Shown piece after piece: positions 33,215-40,535 of a stretch of DNA of 64,000 nucleotides. Source of the DNA: a virus. Where the stretch lies: positions 124,370 to 188,369 of IMG/VR virus record IMGVR_UViG_3300042514_000542; one strand, 5' to 3'. A model generated the notes under the pieces. That model was not told the DNA's origin, searched no databases, and was given only the letters and a program-made list of their open reading frames with translations. Position numbers and translations under genes: made by a program. How positions within the stretch are numbered: position 1 is the stretch's first letter; each line of letters opens with the position of its first letter.

Positions 33215-33692
33215 TTTGTTTCAACTTTGGGACAATTGTATCTTCCTTTGTTGATTTTTCAAGCAACGAAATAACTTTTGTCAACTTTTTCGAAATATCT
33301 CTCAAAAGGTCATTAGTAATTGTTTGCTCGGATGTATTGAAAGAAAACTCCAACTGATCACCAGGATCGGGTGTTGGTAATTGCGGGTTATGTTGCGGTT
33401 GCACATATGGCGTGTATGACGCAGTTCCCATAATTGGATCTGGTTGATCCAAGGGTATTGCTGGTGGTACATACATGGGTTGTGGACGAACAACAGAGTT
33501 CAGAGCAAGATTTTGCGCTTGCTCTAAACCCTGTTTAATAGACATACTACCATTATCCTTATGTGTTCCCGGCATGGGATTATTCGAGATAAAAGATTCG
33601 ACAACTCTCGACTCTTGATATAAGGGTCCAGCAAATGCCGCCAAAGCAGCAAAATCATCGGGTGTCATTGGTGGTATGTATCCGTCGTCCAT
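33198..33692 (-). CDS. Hypothetical Pro/Gln-rich protein with a possible clamp-binding motif
   Basis: 164 aa. The N-terminal half is low-complexity and Pro/Met/Gln-rich (PPMTPDDFAALAAFAGP, later VRPQPMYVPPAIPLDQPDP). Near residue 112 is DQLEFSF, similar to the QL-x-(L/F)-F clamp-binding consensus. A C-terminal helix follows (LLRDISKKLTKVISLLE). It lies between gp32 and gp45 and overlaps gp45 by 17 nt. A clamp-interaction role is my inference only. Confidence 0.6.
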   Translation of the reverse strand: MDDGYIPPMTPDDFAALAAFAGPLYQESRVVESFISNNPMPGTHKDNGSMSIKQGLEQAQNLALNSVVRPQPMYVPPAIPLDQPDPIMGTASYTPYVQPQHNPQLPTPDPGDQLEFSFNTSEQTITNDLLRDISKKLTKVISLLEKSTKEDTIVPKLKQNAKNN

Positions 33693-33717
33693 ATGATTAA
33701 TTAATCATTGGTTTCGT

Positions 33718-34635
33718 TTAGTCAATATCTAATTCTTTAAGTAGATCATCTACATCAGTATCAGCACTGCTACGAAGACTATCGGTGTCAAAATCCATAG
33801 GAATCTCATCCTCTGGTTCTTCGCTAACCTTTTTATCAGCCTTTGGTTTGGTTTCCTTCTTAGGAATAGACTTACGTTCTTCCTTTTTAGGTTCAACTAC
33901 ACCATCAGTATCGAAATGTTCTTCAAGTAGTGCTTGAAGTTCTTCGACTGTCTTCACAGGATAGACTTGGGTAAGATCATGCACGCTCGCATAAACTTCA
34001 TCGATTTCCTTATCAGTAAGGTCTAACTTAGTCTTAGAAGAGAATCTTGAAGATTTATAAGTTGTATAAATTCCTTGTTCCTCTGCTTTGATTTTGAAAT
34101 CGCAACCATCTTTTGATAAATCAAAGATAGCAGCACCGAATTCATCGGCATCCTCACCTGTCATTGCAGCATCTACAATCGTCTTAAGTTGTGGACCCAT
34201 GTTAAGAATCTTAACGGTTCCATTATTTTCTGGATTTGCAGGATCATCGATAACATAAACGTTAACGAACCATGCTTCCTTCTCCTTAATCGGATTTTCA
34301 AACTTCTCATCCTTAGCGGGTTCAGTATCTTTCCAACCCTTATAGAGTTTCCAACGGACTTCATTGATAGGATCTCTTTCCCCAAAAGACTTTAGGGAAA
34401 TTGCATTAACAAATGATCCATCTTTCTTAGAAGTCCACTGATTTAAATAGTGATGGAAGAATGTCTTGTCATCACCACTTTCAAGTCCATCAACGTCTGG
34501 AATCAACCTAAGTGTATAGGTATGTCCTGCTGGGAACTTGATGATATTTGCGAAAGATCCACTAGGGGTTCTTTCCGTCTTTTTAAGAGCATCTTTGATC
34601 TTGTCAAACATACTCGCATTGTATTTTTTTGCCAT
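33718..34635 (-). CDS. 32: Single-stranded DNA-binding protein, T4 gp32-like
   Basis: 305 aa (T4: 301). It coats ssDNA and coordinates replication and recombination. The basic N-terminus (MAKKYNASMFDKIKDALKK) corresponds to the cooperativity domain. The OB-fold core includes HTYTLRLIPDV and EVRWKLYKGWKD. The C-terminus is Lys/Glu-rich, then acidic (DTDVDDLLKELDID), as needed for partner binding. The zinc-binding His/Cys cluster of T4 gp32 is not conserved: the corresponding region (HHYLNQWTSKKDGSF) has no cysteine. Confidence 0.92.
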   Translation of the reverse strand: MAKKYNASMFDKIKDALKKTERTPSGSFANIIKFPAGHTYTLRLIPDVDGLESGDDKTFFHHYLNQWTSKKDGSFVNAISLKSFGERDPINEVRWKLYKGWKDTEPAKDEKFENPIKEKEAWFVNVYVIDDPANPENNGTVKILNMGPQLKTIVDAAMTGEDADEFGAAIFDLSKDGCDFKIKAEEQGIYTTYKSSRFSSKTKLDLTDKEIDEVYASVHDLTQVYPVKTVEELQALLEEHFDTDGVVEPKKEERKSIPKKETKPKADKKVSEEPEDEIPMDFDTDSLRSSADTDVDDLLKELDID

Positions 34636-34642
34636 ATTCTTA

Positions 34643-35401
34643 TTATTGTTTTAGTTTATTTTCTAGTTTTGTTTGTTTTGTTTGAAGGTTTTCACCTTCA
34701 AAAGTATTTAACGTAAGTTTTAAATTATTCAATCTCGCTTCTCTCATTTTTTGTTTTGTCTCTTCAGAATGCTTATAACCTAATCTGGCAGTTCTTGCAT
34801 TTTCTTTATGCTCTTCCGACAAAGGTTTTCCTATTTTCGATTCTCTAATTTTAATCTTTGTTTCTTCCGACATTTGTTTTCCCATTTTCGAGATTCTCAT
34901 CTTTTCTTTCGACTCTTCGGTATGTTTCCGTCTTCGACACTTTTCTTTGAAAGAATCAGATTTTGGTTTTTTCATTTTATTTTTTGTATATTCCGAATGT
35001 TTCTTACCCCTTTGACCTTCACTCATTCTTTTCCGAACTTCTTCAGAGCATTTATATCCAGTTCTATCAGTTGAATATTTACAGATATTATATCCTATAT
35101 TTCTATCGGTGGAATTATAGATTCCAATATAATGAGCCTCTCTATCAAAAAGTTTTTCTTTATCTAAATTTTTATTAAAATTTTCAAATATTTCTAGTAT
35201 ATCTATTTCAAAATTTTCCCACCCATATTTAATCAATGCATTTTCAAAATGAAATCGTCCAAATTTTCTATTACAACACGATTTATGATACGACAATCTA
35301 TTATAGATATTTACGGATTTACCTATATATATTTTACCACTTACTATACAGACAAGTTTATATATTCCCGCCTTCTTTGGTATTTCCATTGTTTGATTCA
35401 T
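34643..35401 (-). CDS. GIY-YIG homing endonuclease with NUMOD3-type repeats
   Basis: 252 aa. The N-terminal GIY-YIG nuclease domain has GIYKLVCIVSGKIYIGKS (residues 13-30). From about 115 on, there are five or more repeats of the SEETKxKxRxxxxGK type, the NUMOD3 DNA-binding modules of Seg-like endonucleases. It is inserted immediately upstream of gp32 (7 nt) and overlaps the 3' end of the 227-aa gene by 44 nt. It has its own late-type box, as homing genes in T4 often do. Confidence 0.93.
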   Translation of the reverse strand: MNQTMEIPKKAGIYKLVCIVSGKIYIGKSVNIYNRLSYHKSCCNRKFGRFHFENALIKYGWENFEIDILEIFENFNKNLDKEKLFDREAHYIGIYNSTDRNIGYNICKYSTDRTGYKCSEEVRKRMSEGQRGKKHSEYTKNKMKKPKSDSFKEKCRRRKHTEESKEKMRISKMGKQMSEETKIKIRESKIGKPLSEEHKENARTARLGYKHSEETKQKMREARLNNLKLTLNTFEGENLQTKQTKLENKLKQ

Positions 35402-36041
35402 TTATATATTTAATCAAATTATTAGAAATTTTTGTTTTTGCTTGTTTTGCAAATTCTTTCATCTTTTTGGATGTGTAGAACTTGTTTTTTGTTTGTTGAA
35501 ACACCAAGTAAAAATCAGGGAATATGAATTCCAATATTTCTGATTCTATCTGGGGTTTTTTGAAAGTCAATGCCTGAAGCGTGTAATAATTGATCTTGTG
35601 ATCTTTTAAATGTTGCACGAAACATGGCATTGTTCCTTCTATATTTAGTTCATAATCAGATAATTGCAAAGACTGCTCCTTACAATATTTCGCTACAAAC
35701 TTAAGACTTTCTGCCAGTCTTCTAAGGCTATCGGAAGAGTCTGGATCTTGTAATTCCAGTTGCTTCATATAATCACTATAACACTTAATTGCTTTAGGTT
35801 TAGTGTAAAAATCCAGAGGATAGTAATCATCATCTGAATAAATTTTGTGGGGGGCTAAAAAGAAATCTTCTTGAATGAGATTGGGATATGAATTGAAAAG
35901 TCTGGATAGTTTTTGAAGAACCATCACTTGATCTTCATCAAGTTTAGAAAAATCCTTTTTGAGTTTGAATGGTTCATTCTTAGCCTTTCTTGAAGCAACC
36001 AAATGGTTGTTATAGATCTGCTTTTCAAATTCAGTTATCAT
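35358..36041 (-). CDS. Phage hypothetical protein, possible helicase-loader position
   Basis: 227 aa. Landmarks are DEDQVMVLQKLSRLFNSYP, DFFLAPHKIYSDDDYYPLDFYTKPKAI (read in two parts) and a helical middle. It sits upstream of gp32, where T4 carries gp59 (217 aa), and is helical like gp59. However, I do not see convincing gp59 motifs, and the segment resembles a hypothetical protein I associate with many phages. The C-terminal 15 residues are overlapped by the homing endonuclease and may be altered by its insertion. Confidence 0.65.
   Translation of the reverse strand: MITEFEKQIYNNHLVASRKAKNEPFKLKKDFSKLDEDQVMVLQKLSRLFNSYPNLIQEDFFLAPHKIYSDDDYYPLDFYTKPKAIKCYSDYMKQLELQDPDSSDSLRRLAESLKFVAKYCKEQSLQLSDYELNIEGTMPCFVQHLKDHKINYYTLQALTFKKPQIESEILEFIFPDFYLVFQQTKNKFYTSKKMKEFAKQAKTKISNNLIKYINESNNGNTKEGGNI
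35407..35413 (-). promoter_or_regulatory. Late-type box TTAAATA for the homing endonuclease
   Basis: The minus-strand box ends 5 nt before ATG 35401. It lies inside the 3' coding region of the upstream 227-aa gene. Confidence 0.6.
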
Positions 36042-36310
36042 TTCTTATTACTATTCAAAAATTTTGTGACGTATTTGCTTTTTGCAATCGTCGGATCGAA
36101 ATCTAAGAACACCCTAACAAGCTCATAGTCAGTGTCAAGGTTTAGAATCTCCTTTAAAATTGTTTTTAACTTTTCACTTGAGAGTGTTTGAATGAAAACG
36201 TTCTGAATAGAAAGCTTTTTACCTTTCAAGTTCATGACGAATGTGCAAAAACATAAGAAAAGGTGAGTTGATTCCTCATCCTCGATATTTTGTGAAGGAT
36301 CAGTTATCAT
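36038..36310 (-). CDS. Small hypothetical protein between homing endonuclease and the 227-aa gene
   Basis: 90 aa from ATG 36310 (MITDPSQNIEDEES). It is helical, with a Cys/Phe-rich hydrophobic segment (THLFLCFCTFVMNLKG). The start overlaps the end of the endonuclease gene by 11 nt, and the end overlaps the next gene by 4 nt. Its frame stays open upstream but only antisense to nothing and out of phase with the endonuclease, so the extension is rejected. T4 gp33 occupies this relative position, but no similarity is evident. Confidence 0.55.
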   Translation of the reverse strand: MITDPSQNIEDEESTHLFLCFCTFVMNLKGKKLSIQNVFIQTLSSEKLKTILKEILNLDTDYELVRVFLDFDPTIAKSKYVTKFLNSNKK

Positions 36311-37148
36311 TTTTAATTTCCAACCTTTCTCTTTTAGATTGTCTAATTTTCTCTTTGGTTTCTTCCGAACATTTTTTTCCAGTATTAGCGATTGAAATCT
36401 TCGCCTTTGCTTCCTCTGAACACGGAACACCTTTTTTAAGATTACTCATATTTGATTTCCATTCATCTGTTCTTTTTTTACCTTTATTTTTCATACTAAT
36501 TTTTTTTCTGGTTTCTTCAGAACAAAGTCTACCTAGTCTAGCCGCACTCATTTTTTTCCTAGTTTCTTCGGATACTATATGAGTAGTTATTCTACCTTTT
36601 CTCTGTATACTCATTTTTTCCTTCGAATTTTCTGAATGTTTTTTACCCAATCTATGATTTCTTATTTTTTCCTTTGCATCGTCGGACATTTTCTTACCTA
36701 ATCTACATTGTCTAAGTTGTTCTCGTTTCTCGTCGTCAAAAATCCTTATTACTTTTTTCTGTGCTTGACTCATTTTCAGTTTAGATTCTTCTGAACAAAT
36801 ATGTCCAGTTCTATCCGTTGAATGTTTACAAATATTATAACCCTTTTCATTATTAGTGGTATCAAACATCTCAATAAATTTGGTTTCCGTGTCGAGAAGT
36901 TGTTGATTATGTTCTGGATTTGATTTAATAAAATTTTCAAAAACATCTAAAATTTCAACGGTAAATGAATCCCATCCATATTTTACAATGGCGTGTGCTA
37001 TTTTATATTTTTTATTGGGTATAATCTTAGATTTTCTATGATCATTTATTCTACGTTTAATGTTGATGGTCTTTCCTATGTATACTTTATTGTTTGTCAA
37101 ACATGTCAATTTATAAATTCCTGCCGCTTTTGGATATTCTAATATCAT
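36300..37148 (-). CDS. GIY-YIG homing endonuclease with NUMOD3-type repeats
   Basis: 282 aa from ATG 37148 (MILEYPKAAG). The GIY-YIG motif is GIYKLTCLTNNKVYIGKT at about residues 10-27. About seven SEE-x-(K/R) NUMOD3-type repeats fill the C-terminal half. The start is fixed by a CTAAATA box 5 nt upstream; an upstream in-frame ATG (37184) would swallow the promoter. It lies between two small genes and overlaps both, suggesting an intergenic insertion. Confidence 0.93.
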   Translation of the reverse strand: MILEYPKAAGIYKLTCLTNNKVYIGKTINIKRRINDHRKSKIIPNKKYKIAHAIVKYGWDSFTVEILDVFENFIKSNPEHNQQLLDTETKFIEMFDTTNNEKGYNICKHSTDRTGHICSEESKLKMSQAQKKVIRIFDDEKREQLRQCRLGKKMSDDAKEKIRNHRLGKKHSENSKEKMSIQRKGRITTHIVSEETRKKMSAARLGRLCSEETRKKISMKNKGKKRTDEWKSNMSNLKKGVPCSEEAKAKISIANTGKKCSEETKEKIRQSKRERLEIKNDN

Positions 37149-37233
37149 GTATATATTTAGTAATCCGAGTCGTTTCTTCTTCAATTAAATTTGTTAATAG
37201 GTCAATAAGATCTGATGACGGGTCGTAATTCAT
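37111..37233 (-). CDS. Tiny open frame, possibly a gene remnant cut by the homing endonuclease
   Basis: 40 aa, ATG 37233 to TAA 37111. Its start overlaps the TGA of the 74-aa gene in an ATGA junction, as real genes here do. The first 27 residues (DPSSDLIDLLTNLIEEET region) look like a helical protein start. The last dozen are encoded on the endonuclease's own 5' end and are probably artefactual. It may be the 5' fragment of a longer gene displaced by the insertion. Confidence 0.4.
   Translation of the reverse strand: MNYDPSSDLIDLLTNLIEEETTRITKYIHDIRISKSGRNL
37154..37160 (-). promoter_or_regulatory. Late-type box CTAAATA for the second homing endonuclease
   Basis: The minus-strand box ends 5 nt before ATG 37148. 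It lies inside the coding sequence of the small open frame at 37111-37233. Confidence 0.65.
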
Positions 37234-37454
37234 AAACTAAAAATTTCATCTAACCATAACCCCTCAACATAAAAACATGTTCCTGAATGCATTTGAATCA
37301 TTGATAAATCATGGTCATTCTTTCTAATCATAAATGCTATTGACTTTTTATTCACATATAATTTTTCTTTATGTAAATCATATTGAAAATTTTTACCCAA
37401 AGTGTAATAATAGTCAAATTCAATAAGTTTGTTTTTCCATCTATTTGCGCTCAT
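37230..37454 (-). CDS. Small hypothetical protein
   Basis: 74 aa, mixed beta, with alternating basic and aromatic residues (NKLIEFDYYYTLGKNFQYDL) and a C-terminal strand (GTCFYVEGLWLDEIF). It overlaps the DHH protein gene by 4 nt upstream and the tiny frame downstream by 4 nt, so it belongs to the same early transcript. No family recognised. Confidence 0.6.
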   Translation of the reverse strand: MSANRWKNKLIEFDYYYTLGKNFQYDLHKEKLYVNKKSIAFMIRKNDHDLSMIQMHSGTCFYVEGLWLDEIFSL

Positions 37455-38317
37455 ATCTGTATAAGTTTTTGTGTAAAGTCCAAGAACTTTTGGGATATCT
37501 TCCCACCACTAGCCCATTCTCCACCCCCTCCATTACAAAGATTTTCAGCCATGAATGTGATGTTCGCTATTGATCCTTCGGGTTTTCTAAAGGAAACGAA
37601 CTGAGTATCTGGATTCACAACGATAATGACATCCTTTTTGTGATTGTCAATCAGCTTTTTGGCGATTTCGTTCACGGAGAACTTGGAAAACACCGCTACA
37701 ACTGACCATTCTTTAAAAGTTCCTTCGTAAAGTTCTAAATTTTTATATTCTGTATCAATAGCATCGAAGAATGATTCAGCTAATACCATTTCCTTATCAG
37801 TAAGACCATCATAACCATTCCAGAACCTATTAACGAACACTTTGAAACGATTGAAGCGTGTATTCCTGAATAATCCATTCAAATACTCCGATTCTTTGTG
37901 TTTTAGAGAGTATACGTTGTAATCATCGACATAAAGTATTAGTTTCTTAAGATCGTTTGGTATATCGAACTTATCCTTGAACTTTTTATACAATAACTTA
38001 CAACAAGATGATGTTTCTTCGGAAATCATAGTGGAATCAAAGACGTTTAACTTCTCACCACGATCAGAAACGAATACTACCTTATAATCATCGATCTTAT
38101 TGATCAGAGATTGATCCAAAACCATTCCAATTATGAATACTTTGTCATAATTCTCAAGATTATGCTCCCATTCAGCATATTGATTGGCGAAATCACCAAA
38201 GAATGCTGATTTATACTCCATATCTGGAAATATATTACCCAAAAGGATGGTGGAACACGCCCCATCTAGATCAGAATTAGCCCATACAAAAATCTTACTC
38301 ACGTTATAATTACTCAT
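37451..38317 (-). CDS. DHH-family phosphoesterase-like protein with degenerate motifs
   Basis: 288 aa. Residues 14-22 (NSDLDGACS) match DHH motif I. VDDYNVYS near residue 133 and CNGGGGEWASGGK near 260 match the later motifs, the last corresponding to the DHHA1 GGGH motif. The family includes RecJ exonucleases and oligonucleotide/c-di-nucleotide phosphatases. The signature DHH triad is SDR here (84-86), and the His of GGGH is Glu, so activity may be lost or altered. It is adjacent to gp41 (start directly after gp41's stop), implying a replication-linked role. Confidence 0.75.
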   Translation of the reverse strand: MSNYNVSKIFVWANSDLDGACSTILLGNIFPDMEYKSAFFGDFANQYAEWEHNLENYDKVFIIGMVLDQSLINKIDDYKVVFVSDRGEKLNVFDSTMISEETSSCCKLLYKKFKDKFDIPNDLKKLILYVDDYNVYSLKHKESEYLNGLFRNTRFNRFKVFVNRFWNGYDGLTDKEMVLAESFFDAIDTEYKNLELYEGTFKEWSVVAVFSKFSVNEIAKKLIDNHKKDVIIVVNPDTQFVSFRKPEGSIANITFMAENLCNGGGGEWASGGKISQKFLDFTQKLIQI

Positions 38318-39634
38318 TTACGATGCTTTTGCAAGTCTTTCTAAAAAGTTTAAATCTTCCTCACCCATACATTCCTCTTCTTCGTCACTCTGGACAATAG
38401 TGAGTGTCGTATATGTAATTTTCATAGCCTGAACGATTTTTTTAGGTCCATATCTATTCTTAGCTAGACCAAATCTAATTATTCCCATCTCTTGATCTTC
38501 TTCTTCTTGGAAAAGTGATATAATTACATCGGCTACAGCCGCAATTGCTATACTTTCCCCAATACTATCCATTCCGGGGGCTGTTTGCTTACCATAAGCT
38601 GAACGTGTAAACTGAACTGCTGAAATAAATGGAATCTTAAAGACATATGACAATGCCCTCACTTGCTCACAGATGTATTTCCCACGCTCGTAGGAGTTAG
38701 TTCCTCTATCAGTGTGTAGAAGCGTTAGATAATCGATTACAACGGCATCTAAATGGACACCACCATCAATAAGTTTCTTAATAAATGCCGAAATTTGATT
38801 CGGAGACATCGTGGAAGGTGGAAATTCCTTGATATAAATCTTTCCACTTTTCTTTTCTTCCTCTTCTAGAGCAAATCTTAGTGTGTGAACATCTTCCTTG
38901 AAATTACTTAAGGGAATTTTGGTCACATTGGATGCAATTCTCTTAGCATACAACATTTCAGACATTTCCAAGGTAATAACAAGAACATTCTTACCTTGTT
39001 CAGCTATATTCTTGGCTGCATTTCCAAGAACTATACTTTTACCAATATTTGCCTCGCCACCATAGATATATAAGGCTTTTCCATCTCTTCTATATCCACC
39101 ACCAAGGTTTTTATCCACCCACTCCCATCCAGAAGAGATGTGAATGTCTTCATTTAGAACATCTTCGATGATTTTCTCTTTATCACCAAATAATTCGATA
39201 CCTCTATCAGAATCTAGGCAAATTTTACATATATCCTCAAATGCTTCTAATACTTCAGAAGGATTCTTAACTTTCTTCTCCGAATTCTCTGCAATATCTA
39301 GAATATTGCACCAAGTAGCACGTTCTTTAAGGAATCTTTCAGTATTTTCATACAATTCATCCTTATCATAGAGCTTATCCATCGTTTTGAATGACTCTAC
39401 AAGCTTTTTAAAGTCATTTCTTTGCCCCTCGGTCGTCAAATAGGGCTTTATTTCGGTTATTGTTGGTAATTTTTGACGTTTATCGTAAAAATCCTTAACA
39501 ATTTGGAAATAATTAGCAATATTTGGCTGCTCAAAGTATTCAGGTTTGACATAATCAGCAATAGAAGTCAAATATGTGGAGTCCGTCATAGCTTTATAGG
39601 CTATGATTTGCTCATATTCAGTTAGGTCGATCAT
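38318..39634 (-). CDS. 41: Replicative DNA helicase, T4 gp41-like (DnaB family)
   Basis: 438 aa (T4: 475). A hexameric 5'-3' helicase that unwinds the fork with primase gp61. The N-terminal helical domain precedes a RecA-type core with Walker A GGEANIGKS (about 190-198), Walker B VVIDYLTLLH and a later QFTRSAYGK segment near DnaB motif 4. The acidic tail (SDEEEECMGEED) is near the end. It overlaps the small gene upstream by 4 nt. Confidence 0.93.
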   Translation of the reverse strand: MIDLTEYEQIIAYKAMTDSTYLTSIADYVKPEYFEQPNIANYFQIVKDFYDKRQKLPTITEIKPYLTTEGQRNDFKKLVESFKTMDKLYDKDELYENTERFLKERATWCNILDIAENSEKKVKNPSEVLEAFEDICKICLDSDRGIELFGDKEKIIEDVLNEDIHISSGWEWVDKNLGGGYRRDGKALYIYGGEANIGKSIVLGNAAKNIAEQGKNVLVITLEMSEMLYAKRIASNVTKIPLSNFKEDVHTLRFALEEEEKKSGKIYIKEFPPSTMSPNQISAFIKKLIDGGVHLDAVVIDYLTLLHTDRGTNSYERGKYICEQVRALSYVFKIPFISAVQFTRSAYGKQTAPGMDSIGESIAIAAVADVIISLFQEEEDQEMGIIRFGLAKNRYGPKKIVQAMKITYTTLTIVQSDEEEECMGEEDLNFLERLAKAS

Positions 39635-39792
39635 TTACGAACAGCTAATATAATTTTACCACCTCTAGTCAACTCAATTGCTATATGTTTTATATCTTTA
39701 CTATAATAATTAGGATGGATTAATATCATTTTATCGTTATAAATTACATATTGATAACCCACCTCTTCGATAATCTCATATTCTTTTATCAT
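39631..39792 (-). CDS. Very small hypothetical protein upstream of gp41
   Basis: 53 aa from ATG 39792 (MIKEYEIIEEVGYQYVIYND). Alternating hydrophobic residues suggest a small beta sheet. It overlaps the glycosyltransferase gene by 4 nt (ATGA) and gp41 by 4 nt, which supports it as a real coupled gene. Function unknown. Confidence 0.6.
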   Translation of the reverse strand: MIKEYEIIEEVGYQYVIYNDKMILIHPNYYSKDIKHIAIELTRGGKIILAVRK

Positions 39793-40487
39793 TTGTATTT
39801 TTCTAAAAAGTATTTTTCTCCAGCTTTCCACTCATCGGTGAACTCTCGCAACCCCGGAGACTCATGTGTGATCAAAATATCACCAACGCCAACTCTACCA
39901 CCCTTTAAATGGAAGTCAAGCGATGCCAGCAAGTCATAAAAATGGAATTTTGATGGACAATCCTCATCAAACCTCATTTCTTCCATAGCCTTTCTATTAA
40001 GTGCCATGAAAACACCATCAATCATAACAACTTTGTGTGGATATTTTCCAAAAGTTGATGCAGGTTTTACCACTTCTTCATATTGACATCCATAAAAAGC
40101 AGTATCGTTTTTAACTAAATGTTGAACACATCCATGTAAGTGACCACCTTGGAATCCTCCACCCATCAAATGCCACAAAGCAGGACTCTTAAGTTCAATT
40201 TTGGATGCTCCAGCAACCCCAACCAAATCATAATCATCAAATAACTTCTCAAGTTTTGGAATTGGGTCTTCCTCAAGGATAACATCGTCGTGAACTAGAA
40301 TTAAACAGTCTCTATTCTCTTCCAATGCTTCGTCAATAGCCTGATTATATCTTTTAGCTAAGGATTCTGTATTATTTAAATGTGTCTGGCAAAGTAATTC
40401 ATATCTCCAAATACTTTCATTCAATGTATAGTCTTTAAATTTGGATTTTTGAGTGCAACACACCACTTTTGCGTTTTTGATCTCCAT
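39789..40487 (-). CDS. Glycosyltransferase, GT2/StrF-like
   Basis: 232 aa from ATG 40487 (MEIKNAKVVCC). GT-A type: metal-binding motif LVHDDVILEED (about 80-90), then DLVGVAGA and VMIDGVFMALNRKAMEEM, as in StrF-type transferases. The upstream TTG at 40520 would overlap the late promoter region and is rejected. It begins the minus-strand helicase operon, coupled to the small gene by ATGA. Target unknown. Confidence 0.8.
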   Translation of the reverse strand: MEIKNAKVVCCTQKSKFKDYTLNESIWRYELLCQTHLNNTESLAKRYNQAIDEALEENRDCLILVHDDVILEEDPIPKLEKLFDDYDLVGVAGASKIELKSPALWHLMGGGFQGGHLHGCVQHLVKNDTAFYGCQYEEVVKPASTFGKYPHKVVMIDGVFMALNRKAMEEMRFDEDCPSKFHFYDLLASLDFHLKGGRVGVGDILITHESPGLREFTDEWKAGEKYFLEKYK

Positions 40488-40523
40488 ATCTGACAGTATC
40501 ACAGATAAATCCACAGTCAACAG

Positions 40524-40530
40524 ATAAATA
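40524..40530 (+). promoter_or_regulatory. Late-type promoter box ATAAATA
   Basis: ATAAATA ends 5 nt before ATG 40536. Confidence 0.65.
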
Positions 40531-40535
40531 TAGTT

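Noticed and set aside
35358-36041. Calling the 227-aa protein gp59 outright
   Set aside because: Position and size fit, but I could not identify gp59-specific motifs, so it stays hypothetical.
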